From NCBI RefSeq assembly GCF_022919715.1, contig NZ_CP095042.1, positions 2,108,001 to 2,172,000 on the forward strand: 64,000 bases of DNA, given 5' to 3'. The DNA is from Agromyces sp. H17E-10. GTDB lineage: Bacteria > Actinomycetota > Actinomycetes > Actinomycetales > Microbacteriaceae. Shown in pieces: positions 33,299 through 40,902 of the stretch (positions are counted from its first letter, which is position 1; each line of letters begins with the position of its first letter). The notes under the pieces are model-generated. The model saw only the letters and a program-made list of their open reading frames with translations. It had not been told where the DNA came from and did not search any database. The position numbers were made by a program, and so were the translations under genes.

Positions 33299-34738
33299 TC
33301 AGCGCTGCTCGGCCGGCACCTTCACGTAGAGCATCAGCACGAACCCGGCCGCGACGACGACGATGATGCCGAGGATGCCCCAGTACGTCGCGCCGAAGAT
33401 TCCGATGCAGAGCGACCACAGCATCGGCGAGAGGAAGCTCGCCGCGCGCCCGGTCGTCGCGTAGAGGCCGAAGATCTCGCTCTCGCGGCCGGCCGGCGTC
33501 ACTCGGGCGAGGAACGAGCGGGACGCCGCCTGCGCAGGTCCCACGAACAGGGTGAGCGCGAGGCCGAAGATCCAGAAGACGAGCTTGCCGGCGTCGTGCA
33601 GGAAGAACACGAGCGAACCCGCCACGATGATGCCGCCGAGCGCGGTGAGGATGACGGCGCGCGGGCCGAACCGGTCGTCGAAGCGGCCCGCGAGGATGGT
33701 GGAGAGGCCGGCGAGCAGGTTGGCTGCGATGCCGAAGATCATGACGTCGTTCGACGAGAAGTGGAAGGCGACGGCCGCGATCACCGCGCCGAACGCGAAC
33801 ACCCCGGCGAGGCCGTCGCGGAACACGGCGCTCGCGAGCAGGAACCAGAACGTCGGCCGCGAGTCGCGCCAGAGCGCCCCGATGTCCTTCACGAGCACGA
33901 CGTAGCTGCGCCAGAACGACACCCGCTCGCCCCGCGGGGCGGGCGGCGCCTCGGGCACGTAGACGAGCACCGGCCAGGCGAAGAGCAGGGTCCACACCGC
34001 GCAGCCGAGCGCGATCACGCGGAAGGCGAGCCCGTCGTCGGTCGGCATGCCCCACCAGTCGAAGGCGGTCGCGACGACGACGAGCACGAGCGCGACGATG
34101 CCGCCGATGTAGCCGAGGCCCCAGCCGAGGCCCGAGACCTTGCCGACCGTCTTCGGCGTCGACACCTGCACGAGCATCGCGTTGTAGTTGACCCCGGCGA
34201 TCTCGCTGAACACGGTGCCGGCGGCGATGAGCGACACCCCGAGTAGAAAGAAGGCGGGCGAGCCCTGCACGAAGAAGAGCCCGACCATGCACGCGACGAG
34301 GAGGGCCGTCGCACCGCCCAGCCACAGCTTGCGGCGTCCGGCGACGTCGGCGCGCTGGCCGAGCACCGGGGCGAGCACCGCGATCAGGATGCCCGCGATC
34401 GTGATCGCCCAGCCGAGCCCCGAGGCGAGCTCGGCGAGCGCGCGCTCGTACGCGGGGTCGCCCTCGCCGAGCTTCGCCACCGCGGGCTCGAGGAAGGTGT
34501 CGCTCGTGAGGTAGAGCGCCGTGAACACGAACGTGAGGATGACCGAGTTGAACGGCTGCGTCGCCCAGTCCCACAACGCCCACGCGAACACCTGGCGGCG
34601 CGGGATGCGTCGCCCCTCCTGCATCTGCAGGCCCATCACCCGGATGGCACCGCTCTGCGCGGTCGCGGGGGGCACGGGCACGGCGGATGCCGCGGGCAAA
34701 GGGTTCGCGACGGGGGCGTCGTGGTTCGGGTCGGTCAT
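33299..34738 (-). CDS. MFS transporter, UMF1/ATG22-like
   Basis: A 479-residue transporter with twelve predicted membrane helices. The opening after a disordered ~40-residue start is FAWALWDWATQPFNSVILTFVFTALY, the diagnostic WALWDWA..P motif of the UMF1 (Atg22-like) branch. It also has GQRADVAGRRKLW (MFS loop 2-3 motif) and GRFDDRFGPRAVIL at the symmetrical loop. The substrate of bacterial members is not established. The ATG at 34738 is preceded by GGGAGA. It is monocistronic; a pair of dispersed palindromic units lies upstream of it, at 34838-34916. Confidence 0.88.
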   Translation of the reverse strand: MTDPNHDAPVANPLPAASAVPVPPATAQSGAIRVMGLQMQEGRRIPRRQVFAWALWDWATQPFNSVILTFVFTALYLTSDTFLEPAVAKLGEGDPAYERALAELASGLGWAITIAGILIAVLAPVLGQRADVAGRRKLWLGGATALLVACMVGLFFVQGSPAFFLLGVSLIAAGTVFSEIAGVNYNAMLVQVSTPKTVGKVSGLGWGLGYIGGIVALVLVVVATAFDWWGMPTDDGLAFRVIALGCAVWTLLFAWPVLVYVPEAPPAPRGERVSFWRSYVVLVKDIGALWRDSRPTFWFLLASAVFRDGLAGVFAFGAVIAAVAFHFSSNDVMIFGIAANLLAGLSTILAGRFDDRFGPRAVILTALGGIIVAGSLVFFLHDAGKLVFWIFGLALTLFVGPAQAASRSFLARVTPAGRESEIFGLYATTGRAASFLSPMLWSLCIGIFGATYWGILGIIVVVAAGFVLMLYVKVPAEQR

Positions 34739-34837
34739 GGGGGCAGTCTCCCGGCGTCGGGTGAACGGGTGGTGACGGCGCGCACCGGCCTGGCCGATCC
34801 GCGTCGATCGAGTGCACTGTATCGCGCCGAAGGTCCC

Positions 34838-34874
34838 GGTGGTCGAGTAGGCCCGCCAGGGCCGTACCGAGACC
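34838..34874. repeat. dispersed palindromic element, unit 1, intergenic
   Basis: GGTGGTCGAGTAGGCCCGCC to GTACCGAGACC. It forms a long hairpin with the inverse unit at 34883 and sits between the RIO-kinase stop and the MFS gene, where it could terminate or stabilise transcripts. Confidence 0.88.
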
Positions 34875-34882
34875 ATGCGATC

Positions 34883-34916
34883 GGTCTCGATACGCGCTTC
34901 GCGCTACTCGACCACC
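34883..34916. repeat. dispersed palindromic element, unit 2, intergenic
   Basis: GGTCTCGATACGCGCTTCGC to CTACTCGACCACC, inverse to 34838. This is the shortest middle section of the family (CGCTTCGCG), itself palindromic. Confidence 0.88.
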
Positions 34917-34932
34917 GGGCTGCCGCCGACGC

Positions 34933-35913
34933 TCACATCGCGACCATGCCGACGAGCTCGCCGAACAGCTCCTCGGGGTCGCACTCGAGCCGCTGGCGGG
35001 TGAACCACGAGCACACGTTGACGCAGTCGCGGTGCAGCAGGTCGAACCCCTGCGGGTTCGCGATGAGGTCCACGACCTGCGGCAGGTCGATCACGACGAC
35101 CCTCCCATCCTGCACGAGCAGGTTGTACGGCGAGAGGTCGCCGTGCGCGAGCCCGCCGGCCGCGAGCACGTGCATGAAGTCGACGATCTGGTGGAACAGG
35201 TCGCGCAGTTCGTCGGGAGTCGCCCGCACCTGGGCGAGCCGGGGTGCCGCGGTGCCGCGGGCGTCGCCGATGAACTCCATGAGCACCTCGGTGCCCGCGA
35301 CCTGCACGGGGTACGGCACCGACGCGCCGAGCTCGGTGAGACGCGACAGCGCCTCGAACTCGGCGTACGCCCACTGGACCTTCGCGACCTCGCGGCCGAA
35401 GGTCGTCCCCTTCGCGACGGCGCGCGCGTCACGGCTGCGGCGGGTGCCACGGCCCTCGGTGTAGATCTGCGACCGGTGGAAGTCGCTGTGCTCGGCGCCG
35501 CGGTAGCGCTTCGCCGCGAGCAGCGTCGCGTTGCCGGGCACGCTCGGGTCGGCATCGGGCACGGCGCGCTCGATGAGGAACAGGTCGGCCTCCTTGCCGC
35601 TCTTCACGACCCCGAGTTCGGTGTCGATCGCCGCGGCGGAGGTGACGAGCCAGTCGGGTCGCGGCTCGGGGCCGCGCTCGGACGGGGTGGTCGCCGGCCA
35701 GGTCGACCAGCGCTGGTCCTCGCCGGGCTCCACTTCCTGGAAGGCGAGGTCGCCCGCGTCGAAGCGCGGGGTCGTGACACGGCCGCCCGCGAAGGGTCGT
35801 GCCGTGAGGGGCTGGGGGGTCGTGCGGGAGTTCCGGATGGAACGCACGACGGTGGTCTCGTCGAGTGACGATGTCAGATGCAAGGTGGTTTCTCCGAAGT
35901 ACGCGGAGGCCAC
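34933..35913 (-). CDS. RIO1-like serine protein kinase
   Basis: A 326-residue atypical kinase. The nucleotide-binding region has VVKSGKEADLFLIERA, the invariant lysine is in TLLAAKRYRG, the catalytic loop is LAHGDLSPYNLLV (HGDLSxxN) and the metal motif is VVIDLPQVVD (RIO DFPQ equivalent), in the correct RIO1 order. The roughly 80-residue N-terminus is unconserved. The GTG at 35913 is used here; a TTG at 35883 (preceded by GGAG) is a possible alternative start. A 20-codon ORF with an excellent ribosome site ends 9 bases before the GTG and could be a leader peptide. Targets are unknown; bacterial RIO proteins are poorly characterised. Confidence 0.85.
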   Translation of the reverse strand: MASAYFGETTLHLTSSLDETTVVRSIRNSRTTPQPLTARPFAGGRVTTPRFDAGDLAFQEVEPGEDQRWSTWPATTPSERGPEPRPDWLVTSAAAIDTELGVVKSGKEADLFLIERAVPDADPSVPGNATLLAAKRYRGAEHSDFHRSQIYTEGRGTRRSRDARAVAKGTTFGREVAKVQWAYAEFEALSRLTELGASVPYPVQVAGTEVLMEFIGDARGTAAPRLAQVRATPDELRDLFHQIVDFMHVLAAGGLAHGDLSPYNLLVQDGRVVVIDLPQVVDLIANPQGFDLLHRDCVNVCSWFTRQRLECDPEELFGELVGMVAM

Positions 35914-35922
35914 CGCCGCAGG

Positions 35923-35985
35923 TCAGCGGCTGAGTGCGGCCTCGCAGGGTGAAGTGATCTCGAGGGGCATGACGAAGACAGCCAT
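35923..35985 (-). CDS. possible 20-residue leader peptide upstream of the RIO kinase
   Basis: ATG at 35985 to TGA at 35923 encodes MAVFVMPLEITSPCEAALSR. The ATG is preceded by AGAGAGGAGC with six-base spacing, the best ribosome site in this neighbourhood, while the RIO kinase itself lacks one at its GTG. The stop lies 9 bases before the kinase start, so re-initiation or attenuation is plausible. The reading is from sequence only; conservation is untested. Confidence 0.45.
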   Translation of the reverse strand: MAVFVMPLEITSPCEAALSR

Positions 35986-36089
35986 GGCTTGCTCCTCTCT
36001 CTTCACCCGGATGCTCCGGGGCCGGCGCCGCGCGAACAGCGCAGCTTCGGCAGTCTAGGGCGGATCGCGCTCCGCGTCCAGCATCGGTT

Positions 36090-36542
36090 TCACGGAACCG
36101 AGCACGACGAGAGCACGTCGAGCACGACGGTCGTGAACGACAGCGATCCGGTCTTCGCGGCGGATTGCCACCCGCCCGGCCCGACGGCGTAGAGCGAGAA
36201 CGTTCCGGAGCCGATTCCGAGCAGGCCGTTCGTGAGCTGCACCGAGGTCGCGCCGGCGGCCAGGGTGCCCGATCCCGTGAGACCGCCGGTGACGGTCCAG
36301 CGGTAGCCGGTCCGGGCGAGGCCGCCGGTCGGCGCCGTCCAGTTGAAGGTCACGGGCTGCAGCAGCCCTGCCGTGCACGTCATCTGCGTGACCGCGGTCA
36401 CGCTGCCCGAGGCGAAGGCCCCGTTCGCGGCCTCCCCGTCGTTCCAGGCCGCCTCGGTCTGTTGGGCCGAACCCAGCACGGTGACGGATGCCGCGATCGC
36501 CGCCACGACCATGCTGGCGCGGAGCGCCCCGACCGCCCTCAT
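36090..36542 (-). CDS. secreted TasA/CalY-like (SipW-dependent type) protein 3
   Basis: A 150-residue exported protein. Signal region VVAAIAASVTVLGSAQQTEAAWNDGEAANGAF ends in the AAWNDGE motif shared with the two related proteins of this locus, which follows the cleavage site in SipW-processed biofilm/fibre proteins. The mature part is beta-rich (GYRWTVTGGLTGSGTLAAG, GTFSLYAVGPGGW) with a likely disulfide (TCTAG...SSCSVP). It overlaps the signal peptidase stop by ATGA and ends the operon. Inferred role: extracellular matrix or fibre component, released by the SipW-like peptidase encoded just upstream. Confidence 0.78.
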   Translation of the reverse strand: MRAVGALRASMVVAAIAASVTVLGSAQQTEAAWNDGEAANGAFASGSVTAVTQMTCTAGLLQPVTFNWTAPTGGLARTGYRWTVTGGLTGSGTLAAGATSVQLTNGLLGIGSGTFSLYAVGPGGWQSAAKTGSLSFTTVVLDVLSSCSVP

Positions 36543-37798
36543 GGCCGGACCGCCCTCGACCGCACGGGTCGGCGAGACCGGCGGGCGATCGCCGTCAGGA
36601 TGGCGCCGACGATTGCGAGCACGGCGGCGACGACGAGACCGGGTCCTGCGGGAACCCCCGTGCCGCCGAGCCCCTCGGGCACCTCGGCGCCGGGCGGTCC
36701 GATGCTGGCGTCGTCGCCGCTCCCCGTGGCGCGCACGACGAGGGTCGCGAGGCCGGTCGGCGGTTCGGCACCCGGCGTCATCCGCACCGCGAAGCGCAGC
36801 CATCGCTCGTCGTCGCTCGACATCGTGAGCAGGGGCACCTGCTCCCCATCGACGGGGAGGGCGAGGGCATCGGCCACGGTCGTCGGCGCCGGGCACCCGG
36901 TCGCGTCCCACGGCTCGGCGCACCAGGCGACGTCGCCGACGAGGCCGAGCGCCGACGACCCGGTGCCGCTCAGCGTCACCGAGATCGTGCCCGGGGTCGG
37001 CGCGTCGGCCGTCACGCCGACCTCCCAGACGGCGGTGCCACCGGGCGACAGGCTCGTCATCGCCTGGGGGTCGCCGATGGAGACGAGTCGCAGCACCTCT
37101 CCCTGCACGACGGTCTCCTCGACGGCGGCCCGCGCGGGCGACGCCGGGGCGAGCACGGCGGCGCCGACGGACGCGGCGACGAGGAGCGCGACTCCGGCAC
37201 CGGCGCCGGTGACCGCGTCCTCGCGGTGCTTCGGTCCGTCGCGCTGCTGCGGTGCATCGGCGCCGGTGCGTCCGCGAGGCGGGCGCGCCGTGCGAGGCCG
37301 GCGAGGCCAGAACGCCCACACGACGAGTGCCGTCGCCCCGACCGTGAGCGAGCCGAGCACGAGCGGATCGCCGAAGGCGGCGATCACGGGCGCAGCCCCG
37401 GGGACCGAGAAGAGCACGATCCGCGCGGTGGCCACGTCGTACGGCGCCGGGTCGTCGACCGGGTTCGCGTCGCCCCGGAGCGTGAGGCGCCGCAGCTCCG
37501 GCCCACTGCCATCGTCGATCGCGACGATGCGGTGCGTCACCGGCAGCCGACCCGGCCGGTCGACCGTGACGACGTCGCCGATGGCGAGCGACGACGCCGG
37601 CACCTCCCGCACGAGCGCGGCCGAACCGGCGGGGATGGTCGGCCCCATCGACCCCGTGCGGAACAGCACGATGCCCACCTGGAACACCCCCGCCGCGACG
37701 ACGAGCACGAGGCACAGCGCCCCGGCCACCGCGGCGAGGGTCAGCAGCACGTCTCCCGCACGGGCGACGATGCTGCGAGTGGCGCGCGCTCGAGGCAT
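36539..37798 (-). CDS. SipW-like type I signal peptidase fused to a secreted/anchored domain
   Basis: A 419-residue protein. Residues 1-165 form a signal peptidase of the SipW/ER class: TM at about 18-46, catalytic Ser50 in RTGSMGPTIPAGS, His89 in LPVTHRIV in place of the usual Lys, and the GDANPVDD box at about 109-116, then a second TM (about 133-164). Residues 197-225 look like a new signal peptide (GVALLVAASVGAAVLAPASPARA), followed by a ~165-residue ectodomain and a final TM with a basic end (about 391-419). Usual SipW is under 200 residues, so this looks like a fusion of peptidase and a separate exported protein. Expected to process the three neighbouring precursors. Confidence 0.85.
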   Translation of the reverse strand: MPRARATRSIVARAGDVLLTLAAVAGALCLVLVVAAGVFQVGIVLFRTGSMGPTIPAGSAALVREVPASSLAIGDVVTVDRPGRLPVTHRIVAIDDGSGPELRRLTLRGDANPVDDPAPYDVATARIVLFSVPGAAPVIAAFGDPLVLGSLTVGATALVVWAFWPRRPRTARPPRGRTGADAPQQRDGPKHREDAVTGAGAGVALLVAASVGAAVLAPASPARAAVEETVVQGEVLRLVSIGDPQAMTSLSPGGTAVWEVGVTADAPTPGTISVTLSGTGSSALGLVGDVAWCAEPWDATGCPAPTTVADALALPVDGEQVPLLTMSSDDERWLRFAVRMTPGAEPPTGLATLVVRATGSGDDASIGPPGAEVPEGLGGTGVPAGPGLVVAAVLAIVGAILTAIARRSRRPVRSRAVRP

Positions 37799-37805
37799 CC
37801 CGACC

Positions 37806-38516
37806 TCAGTTCGATGCGGCAGTGAACTGCCAGGTGACGGTCGCCGACTGACCCTGGAAGGTGTTCGCCGCCCCGTTCACGACGCGCACCTCGACGCAGA
37901 AGCCGATCGCCCCGCCGGCCGCCGCGACGGGGTTCGCGACCGCCGTGCCCGGCACCGTGGTGACCGGCAGGTACGACGACGCCCCGCCCGCGATGAACGT
38001 CGGGGTGCCGGTGAACGCGGCTGCGGCGCACGTCGCGGTGGGGTTCGGCGCGGTCATGCGCACCGCCCGGTACTCGAGCGCCCCGACGAGACCGCCGGCG
38101 TTGTTCGTCACCCCGGTCAGTGTCACGTTGCCCCCGACCGTCGAGGCGGTCGTCGTGCGCACGTTGAGCCACGCGTAGTGCGAGACCCCGGGCGACATGG
38201 CCGTCGCGGCGAACGACAGGGTCGCCCCCGGAGCCGTCGGACGGCTCGCGTAGGTCGGCGAGCCGGCGCTCTGCGACTCGGTGTCGAACACGCTCGAGGC
38301 GAAGCTCCCGGTCCCGACCTCCGAGTCGTTCCAGGCGGCGAGCGTCACGGCCGCGCCGATGCCGAACACCACGCCGCCGGCGAGGACGGCGCGCACGATC
38401 CGGCTGCGCCGACCGCGCTCGCCGTGGCGCCCGCGACCGTGCTCGCGATCGTGCTCGCCACCGCGCTCGAGGCCGTCACCGCGCGCCTGCTCGGCGCCGG
38501 GTTCCGAAACGCGCAT
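37806..38516 (-). CDS. secreted TasA/CalY-like (SipW-dependent type) protein 2
   Basis: A 236-residue protein. After ~45 charged residues comes the signal segment IVRAVLAGGVVFGIGAAVTLAAWNDSEVGTGSF; the AAWNDSE motif matches its neighbours. The mature domain is Thr/Gly/Ala-rich and beta-predicted (NVTLTGVTNNAGGLVGALEY, FCVEVRVVNGAANTFQGQS, ATVTWQFTAASN at the end), with two cysteines. The long basic n-region is unusual for a signal peptide and shared with protein 1. It lies 2 bases after protein 1 and 7 bases before the signal peptidase, so co-expressed. Start: ATG 38516, the first in the frame after the previous stop. Confidence 0.75.
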   Translation of the reverse strand: MRVSEPGAEQARGDGLERGGEHDREHGRGRHGERGRRSRIVRAVLAGGVVFGIGAAVTLAAWNDSEVGTGSFASSVFDTESQSAGSPTYASRPTAPGATLSFAATAMSPGVSHYAWLNVRTTTASTVGGNVTLTGVTNNAGGLVGALEYRAVRMTAPNPTATCAAAAFTGTPTFIAGGASSYLPVTTVPGTAVANPVAAAGGAIGFCVEVRVVNGAANTFQGQSATVTWQFTAASN

Positions 38517-38518
38517 GC

Positions 38519-39199
38519 CTACTGCAGCACGTCGCCGGACTCGGCGGCGAACTCCCACGTCACGGTGCCCGTCTGCCCCGACTCGAGACCCGAGCCGGCC
38601 GTCACGACGAAGCAGAGGTACTGCGGCGTGTCGATGTCGGTGAGGTCGAACGCATCCGCGGCCGCGGGGTCGGTGACCGCGTGGTCGGCGACGAGCGCCG
38701 TACCCTGCGGCGGACTCGCCGCGCTGCAGTCCTCGTCCCACGCCGCCGACCCGTAGAGCGAGTACGTGAGGTTCGCACCGATCGTGCCGCCCGTGGTCGA
38801 CGCGACCGTCACCGCCGCCTCGTAGTCGGACGTCGGCGTGAGGCCGACCGCGAACGGCGCGTACACCGTCGAGCCGGGGCTGAGCGCGTCGGCGTCGAGC
38901 TCGAACGTCAGCGTCTTGCCCGGCGCAGCCGGCGAACTGTCGAACGTCGTGCCGTCGATGCTGCCGTCGATGCCGAACGAACCGGCACCGAAGGTGCCCG
39001 TCGCGAACTCGGAGTCGTTCCATACCGCGAGCGTGACCGCGGCGCCCACGCCCAGCACGAGGCCTCCCGCCAGGATCGCGAGCACCTTGCGGCGGCGGTC
39101 GCCCGGTTGCGGTCCCGTACGTGCGTCCGTCGCCGGGCCGTGAGCACCCTCGTTCGCGGATGCCTCCACGGTCGTGCGTGCGCGATTCGTCATTGCCAT
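38519..39199 (-). CDS. secreted TasA/CalY-like (SipW-dependent type) protein 1
   Basis: A 226-residue protein that leads the operon. A charged 37-residue start precedes VLAILAGGLVLGVGAAVTLAVWNDSEFATGTFGAGSF, a signal peptide with the AVWNDSE cleavage-region motif. The mature domain (FELDADALSPGSTVYAPFAV, TYSLYGSAAWDEDCS, QTGTVTWEFAAESGDVLQ) parallels camelysin/TasA-type proteins, including the closing VTWEF strand also seen in protein 2 (VTWQF). GGGGGGA precedes the ATG at 39199. Proteins 1 and 2 are probably paralogues. Expected to be assembled outside the cell. Confidence 0.78.
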   Translation of the reverse strand: MAMTNRARTTVEASANEGAHGPATDARTGPQPGDRRRKVLAILAGGLVLGVGAAVTLAVWNDSEFATGTFGAGSFGIDGSIDGTTFDSSPAAPGKTLTFELDADALSPGSTVYAPFAVGLTPTSDYEAAVTVASTTGGTIGANLTYSLYGSAAWDEDCSAASPPQGTALVADHAVTDPAAADAFDLTDIDTPQYLCFVVTAGSGLESGQTGTVTWEFAAESGDVLQ

Positions 39200-39458
39200 G
39201 AGTCGTCCCCCCAGACGCCCGGGCCTTCGCAGTGTCCCCCGTTCGGGTCCCCCAACCCGGATTCATGGAGCCTACCGGTGCCGACGCGCGGGTGGAAGGG
39301 GCCGGCTGAGCTCGAACGCCGAGATGGCCGGGCGGCCGTGGCGTGCGTGCTCCGAGTCCGAGGCGGCCACGACCATCACGTTGTCGGCACGCGCAGGCCG
39401 GCTCGATCGGCCGGGGTTGACGGCGATCGTCTCACGTCACCCCGAGTAGGGTCGGCAC

Positions 39459-40052
39459 ATGCGCGATCTCGTGCTGGTGGAGGCATCCACCCTCGTGCTC
39501 GTCGAGGGCGAGAGCGACCTGCTCGCCCTCGAGACCCTCGCCGCGCGCCTCGACGCCGACCTGCCCGCCGCCGATGCAGCCCTCGTCTCGATGGGCGGCG
39601 TGACCAACCTGCGGCACCATCTGGCCGCGCTCGACCGGCTCGACGCCGGACATCGGCCGCGCCGGGTGCTCGGACTCTTCGACGCGGGCGAGGTCGGCTA
39701 CGTGCGGCGCGTCGTCGACGAGGCGGGCCTCGGGCGGCCCGGCGACTCGCTCGAGACGACCGGGTTCTTCGCGTGCGAGCCCGATCTCGAGGGCGAGCTC
39801 ATCAGGGCGCTCGGGGCGCCGCGCGTCGAGGAGCTGCTCGCGGAGCACGGCGAGCTCGGCCGGTTCCGCACCTTCCAGCGTCAGCCCTTCCAGCGTGAGC
39901 GCGCGGTCGAGGCGCAGCTGCGACGCTTCATGGGCACGCACGCGGGGCGCAAGGCCCTGTTCGCGCCGATCCTCGTGGCCGCGCTCGAGCCCGAGCGCAT
40001 CCCGCCGGCCATGTCGACGCTCATCGAGCAGGCGGTCGCGCCCGCCAGGTGA
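39459..40052 (+). CDS. stand-alone TOPRIM-domain protein (OLD-nuclease-like)
   Basis: A 197-residue protein. The N-terminus reads TLVLVEGESDLLALETLAARL, the TOPRIM glutamate motif of OLD-family nucleases. GLFDAGEVGYVRRVV occupies the DxD position (one aspartate replaced), and FACEPDLEGELIRALG is the helical segment typical of the OLD C-terminal domain. There is no ATPase domain, here or nearby, so this is a lone TOPRIM unit. It may cleave nucleic acid or have lost activity. The ATG at 39459 follows an 18-base leader with no clear ribosome site. It converges on the TauE/SafE gene at 40111. Confidence 0.75.
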   Translation: MRDLVLVEASTLVLVEGESDLLALETLAARLDADLPAADAALVSMGGVTNLRHHLAALDRLDAGHRPRRVLGLFDAGEVGYVRRVVDEAGLGRPGDSLETTGFFACEPDLEGELIRALGAPRVEELLAEHGELGRFRTFQRQPFQRERAVEAQLRRFMGTHAGRKALFAPILVAALEPERIPPAMSTLIEQAVAPAR

Positions 40053-40110
40053 ACGCCGTGGCGCGGCATCCGGCCGCTGGGGATGCCGCGCAGGAAGCGG
40101 GAACGACCGG

Positions 40111-40902
40111 TCAGGCGCCGGCGGCCCGCCGCGCCTTCAGGTGCTTCTGCACGAGCTGCCACGCGGCGAACGCGAGCAGCAGCGAGAAGGCGACGTTCGA
40201 GGCGAAGGGCGTGATCGCCTGCGCGGTGAGCGTGCCGAGCGGGGAGACGATGCAGGCCGCGATGCCGATGGCCGCGGCCATGCGCAGGTCGACGTTGCCC
40301 CGGCGCAGGTTGCCGACAGTGCCCGAGATCGAGCCCGGCACCATCATCGCGAGCGAGGTGCCCTTGGCGACGAGGTCGCTCGCGCCGAAGAAGAACATGA
40401 GGATCGGCACGAGGATGATGCCGCCGCCGACGCCCATGAGTCCCGACAGCACGCCCGTGAGCACGCCCACGGCGACGAGCAGCACCCCCGTCAGCACGTC
40501 GATGCCGATTACCGCGTCGCGTTGCGGCACGACGAGCCAGAGGCTCACGCCGACGACCACGAGGAACGCGAGGAACGACCAGAACAGGATGTCGCGGGGG
40601 AGGCGTGCGAGCAGCCACGTGCCGATCTGCGCCCCGACGACGACGCCGATCGCGATGAGGGCCGCCGCGATCCAGTCGACGTGCCCGGTGACGCCGTAGC
40701 TGATCGCGCCGACGATCGCGGTCGGCAGGATCGCCGTCGTCGACGTGCCCGCGGCGAGCCGCTGGTCGACGCCGAGCAGCATGAGCAGCGGCACGACGAC
40801 GACGCCCCCGCCGACGCCGAAGAGTCCGGAGAGGTAGCCGGCGATGATGCCGATGCCGATGAGCGCGAGGAGCGGGCGGCGCGCGGTCTGCTCGACGGTC
40901 AT
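40111..40902 (-). CDS. TauE/SafE-family anion exporter
   Basis: A 263-residue membrane protein with about eight helices and the two internal repeats of the family: IGIIAGYLSGLFGVGGGVVVVPLLMLL and GVLTGVLSGLMGVGGGIILVPILMFF. The family moves sulfite, sulfoacetate or other organic anions. Its start overlaps the gamma-glutamyltransferase stop (ATGA at 40899-40902), so the two work together. Export of sulfite left after breakdown of cysteine-containing gamma-glutamyl peptides is one reading. A second family member lies at 49943. Confidence 0.9.
   Translation of the reverse strand: MTVEQTARRPLLALIGIGIIAGYLSGLFGVGGGVVVVPLLMLLGVDQRLAAGTSTTAILPTAIVGAISYGVTGHVDWIAAALIAIGVVVGAQIGTWLLARLPRDILFWSFLAFLVVVGVSLWLVVPQRDAVIGIDVLTGVLLVAVGVLTGVLSGLMGVGGGIILVPILMFFFGASDLVAKGTSLAMMVPGSISGTVGNLRRGNVDLRMAAAIGIAACIVSPLGTLTAQAITPFASNVAFSLLLAFAAWQLVQKHLKARRAAGA

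Noticed and set aside
39459..40902. Phage-defence island around the TOPRIM protein
   Set aside because: No ATPase, helicase, restriction or integrase gene is nearby; the neighbours are metabolic.
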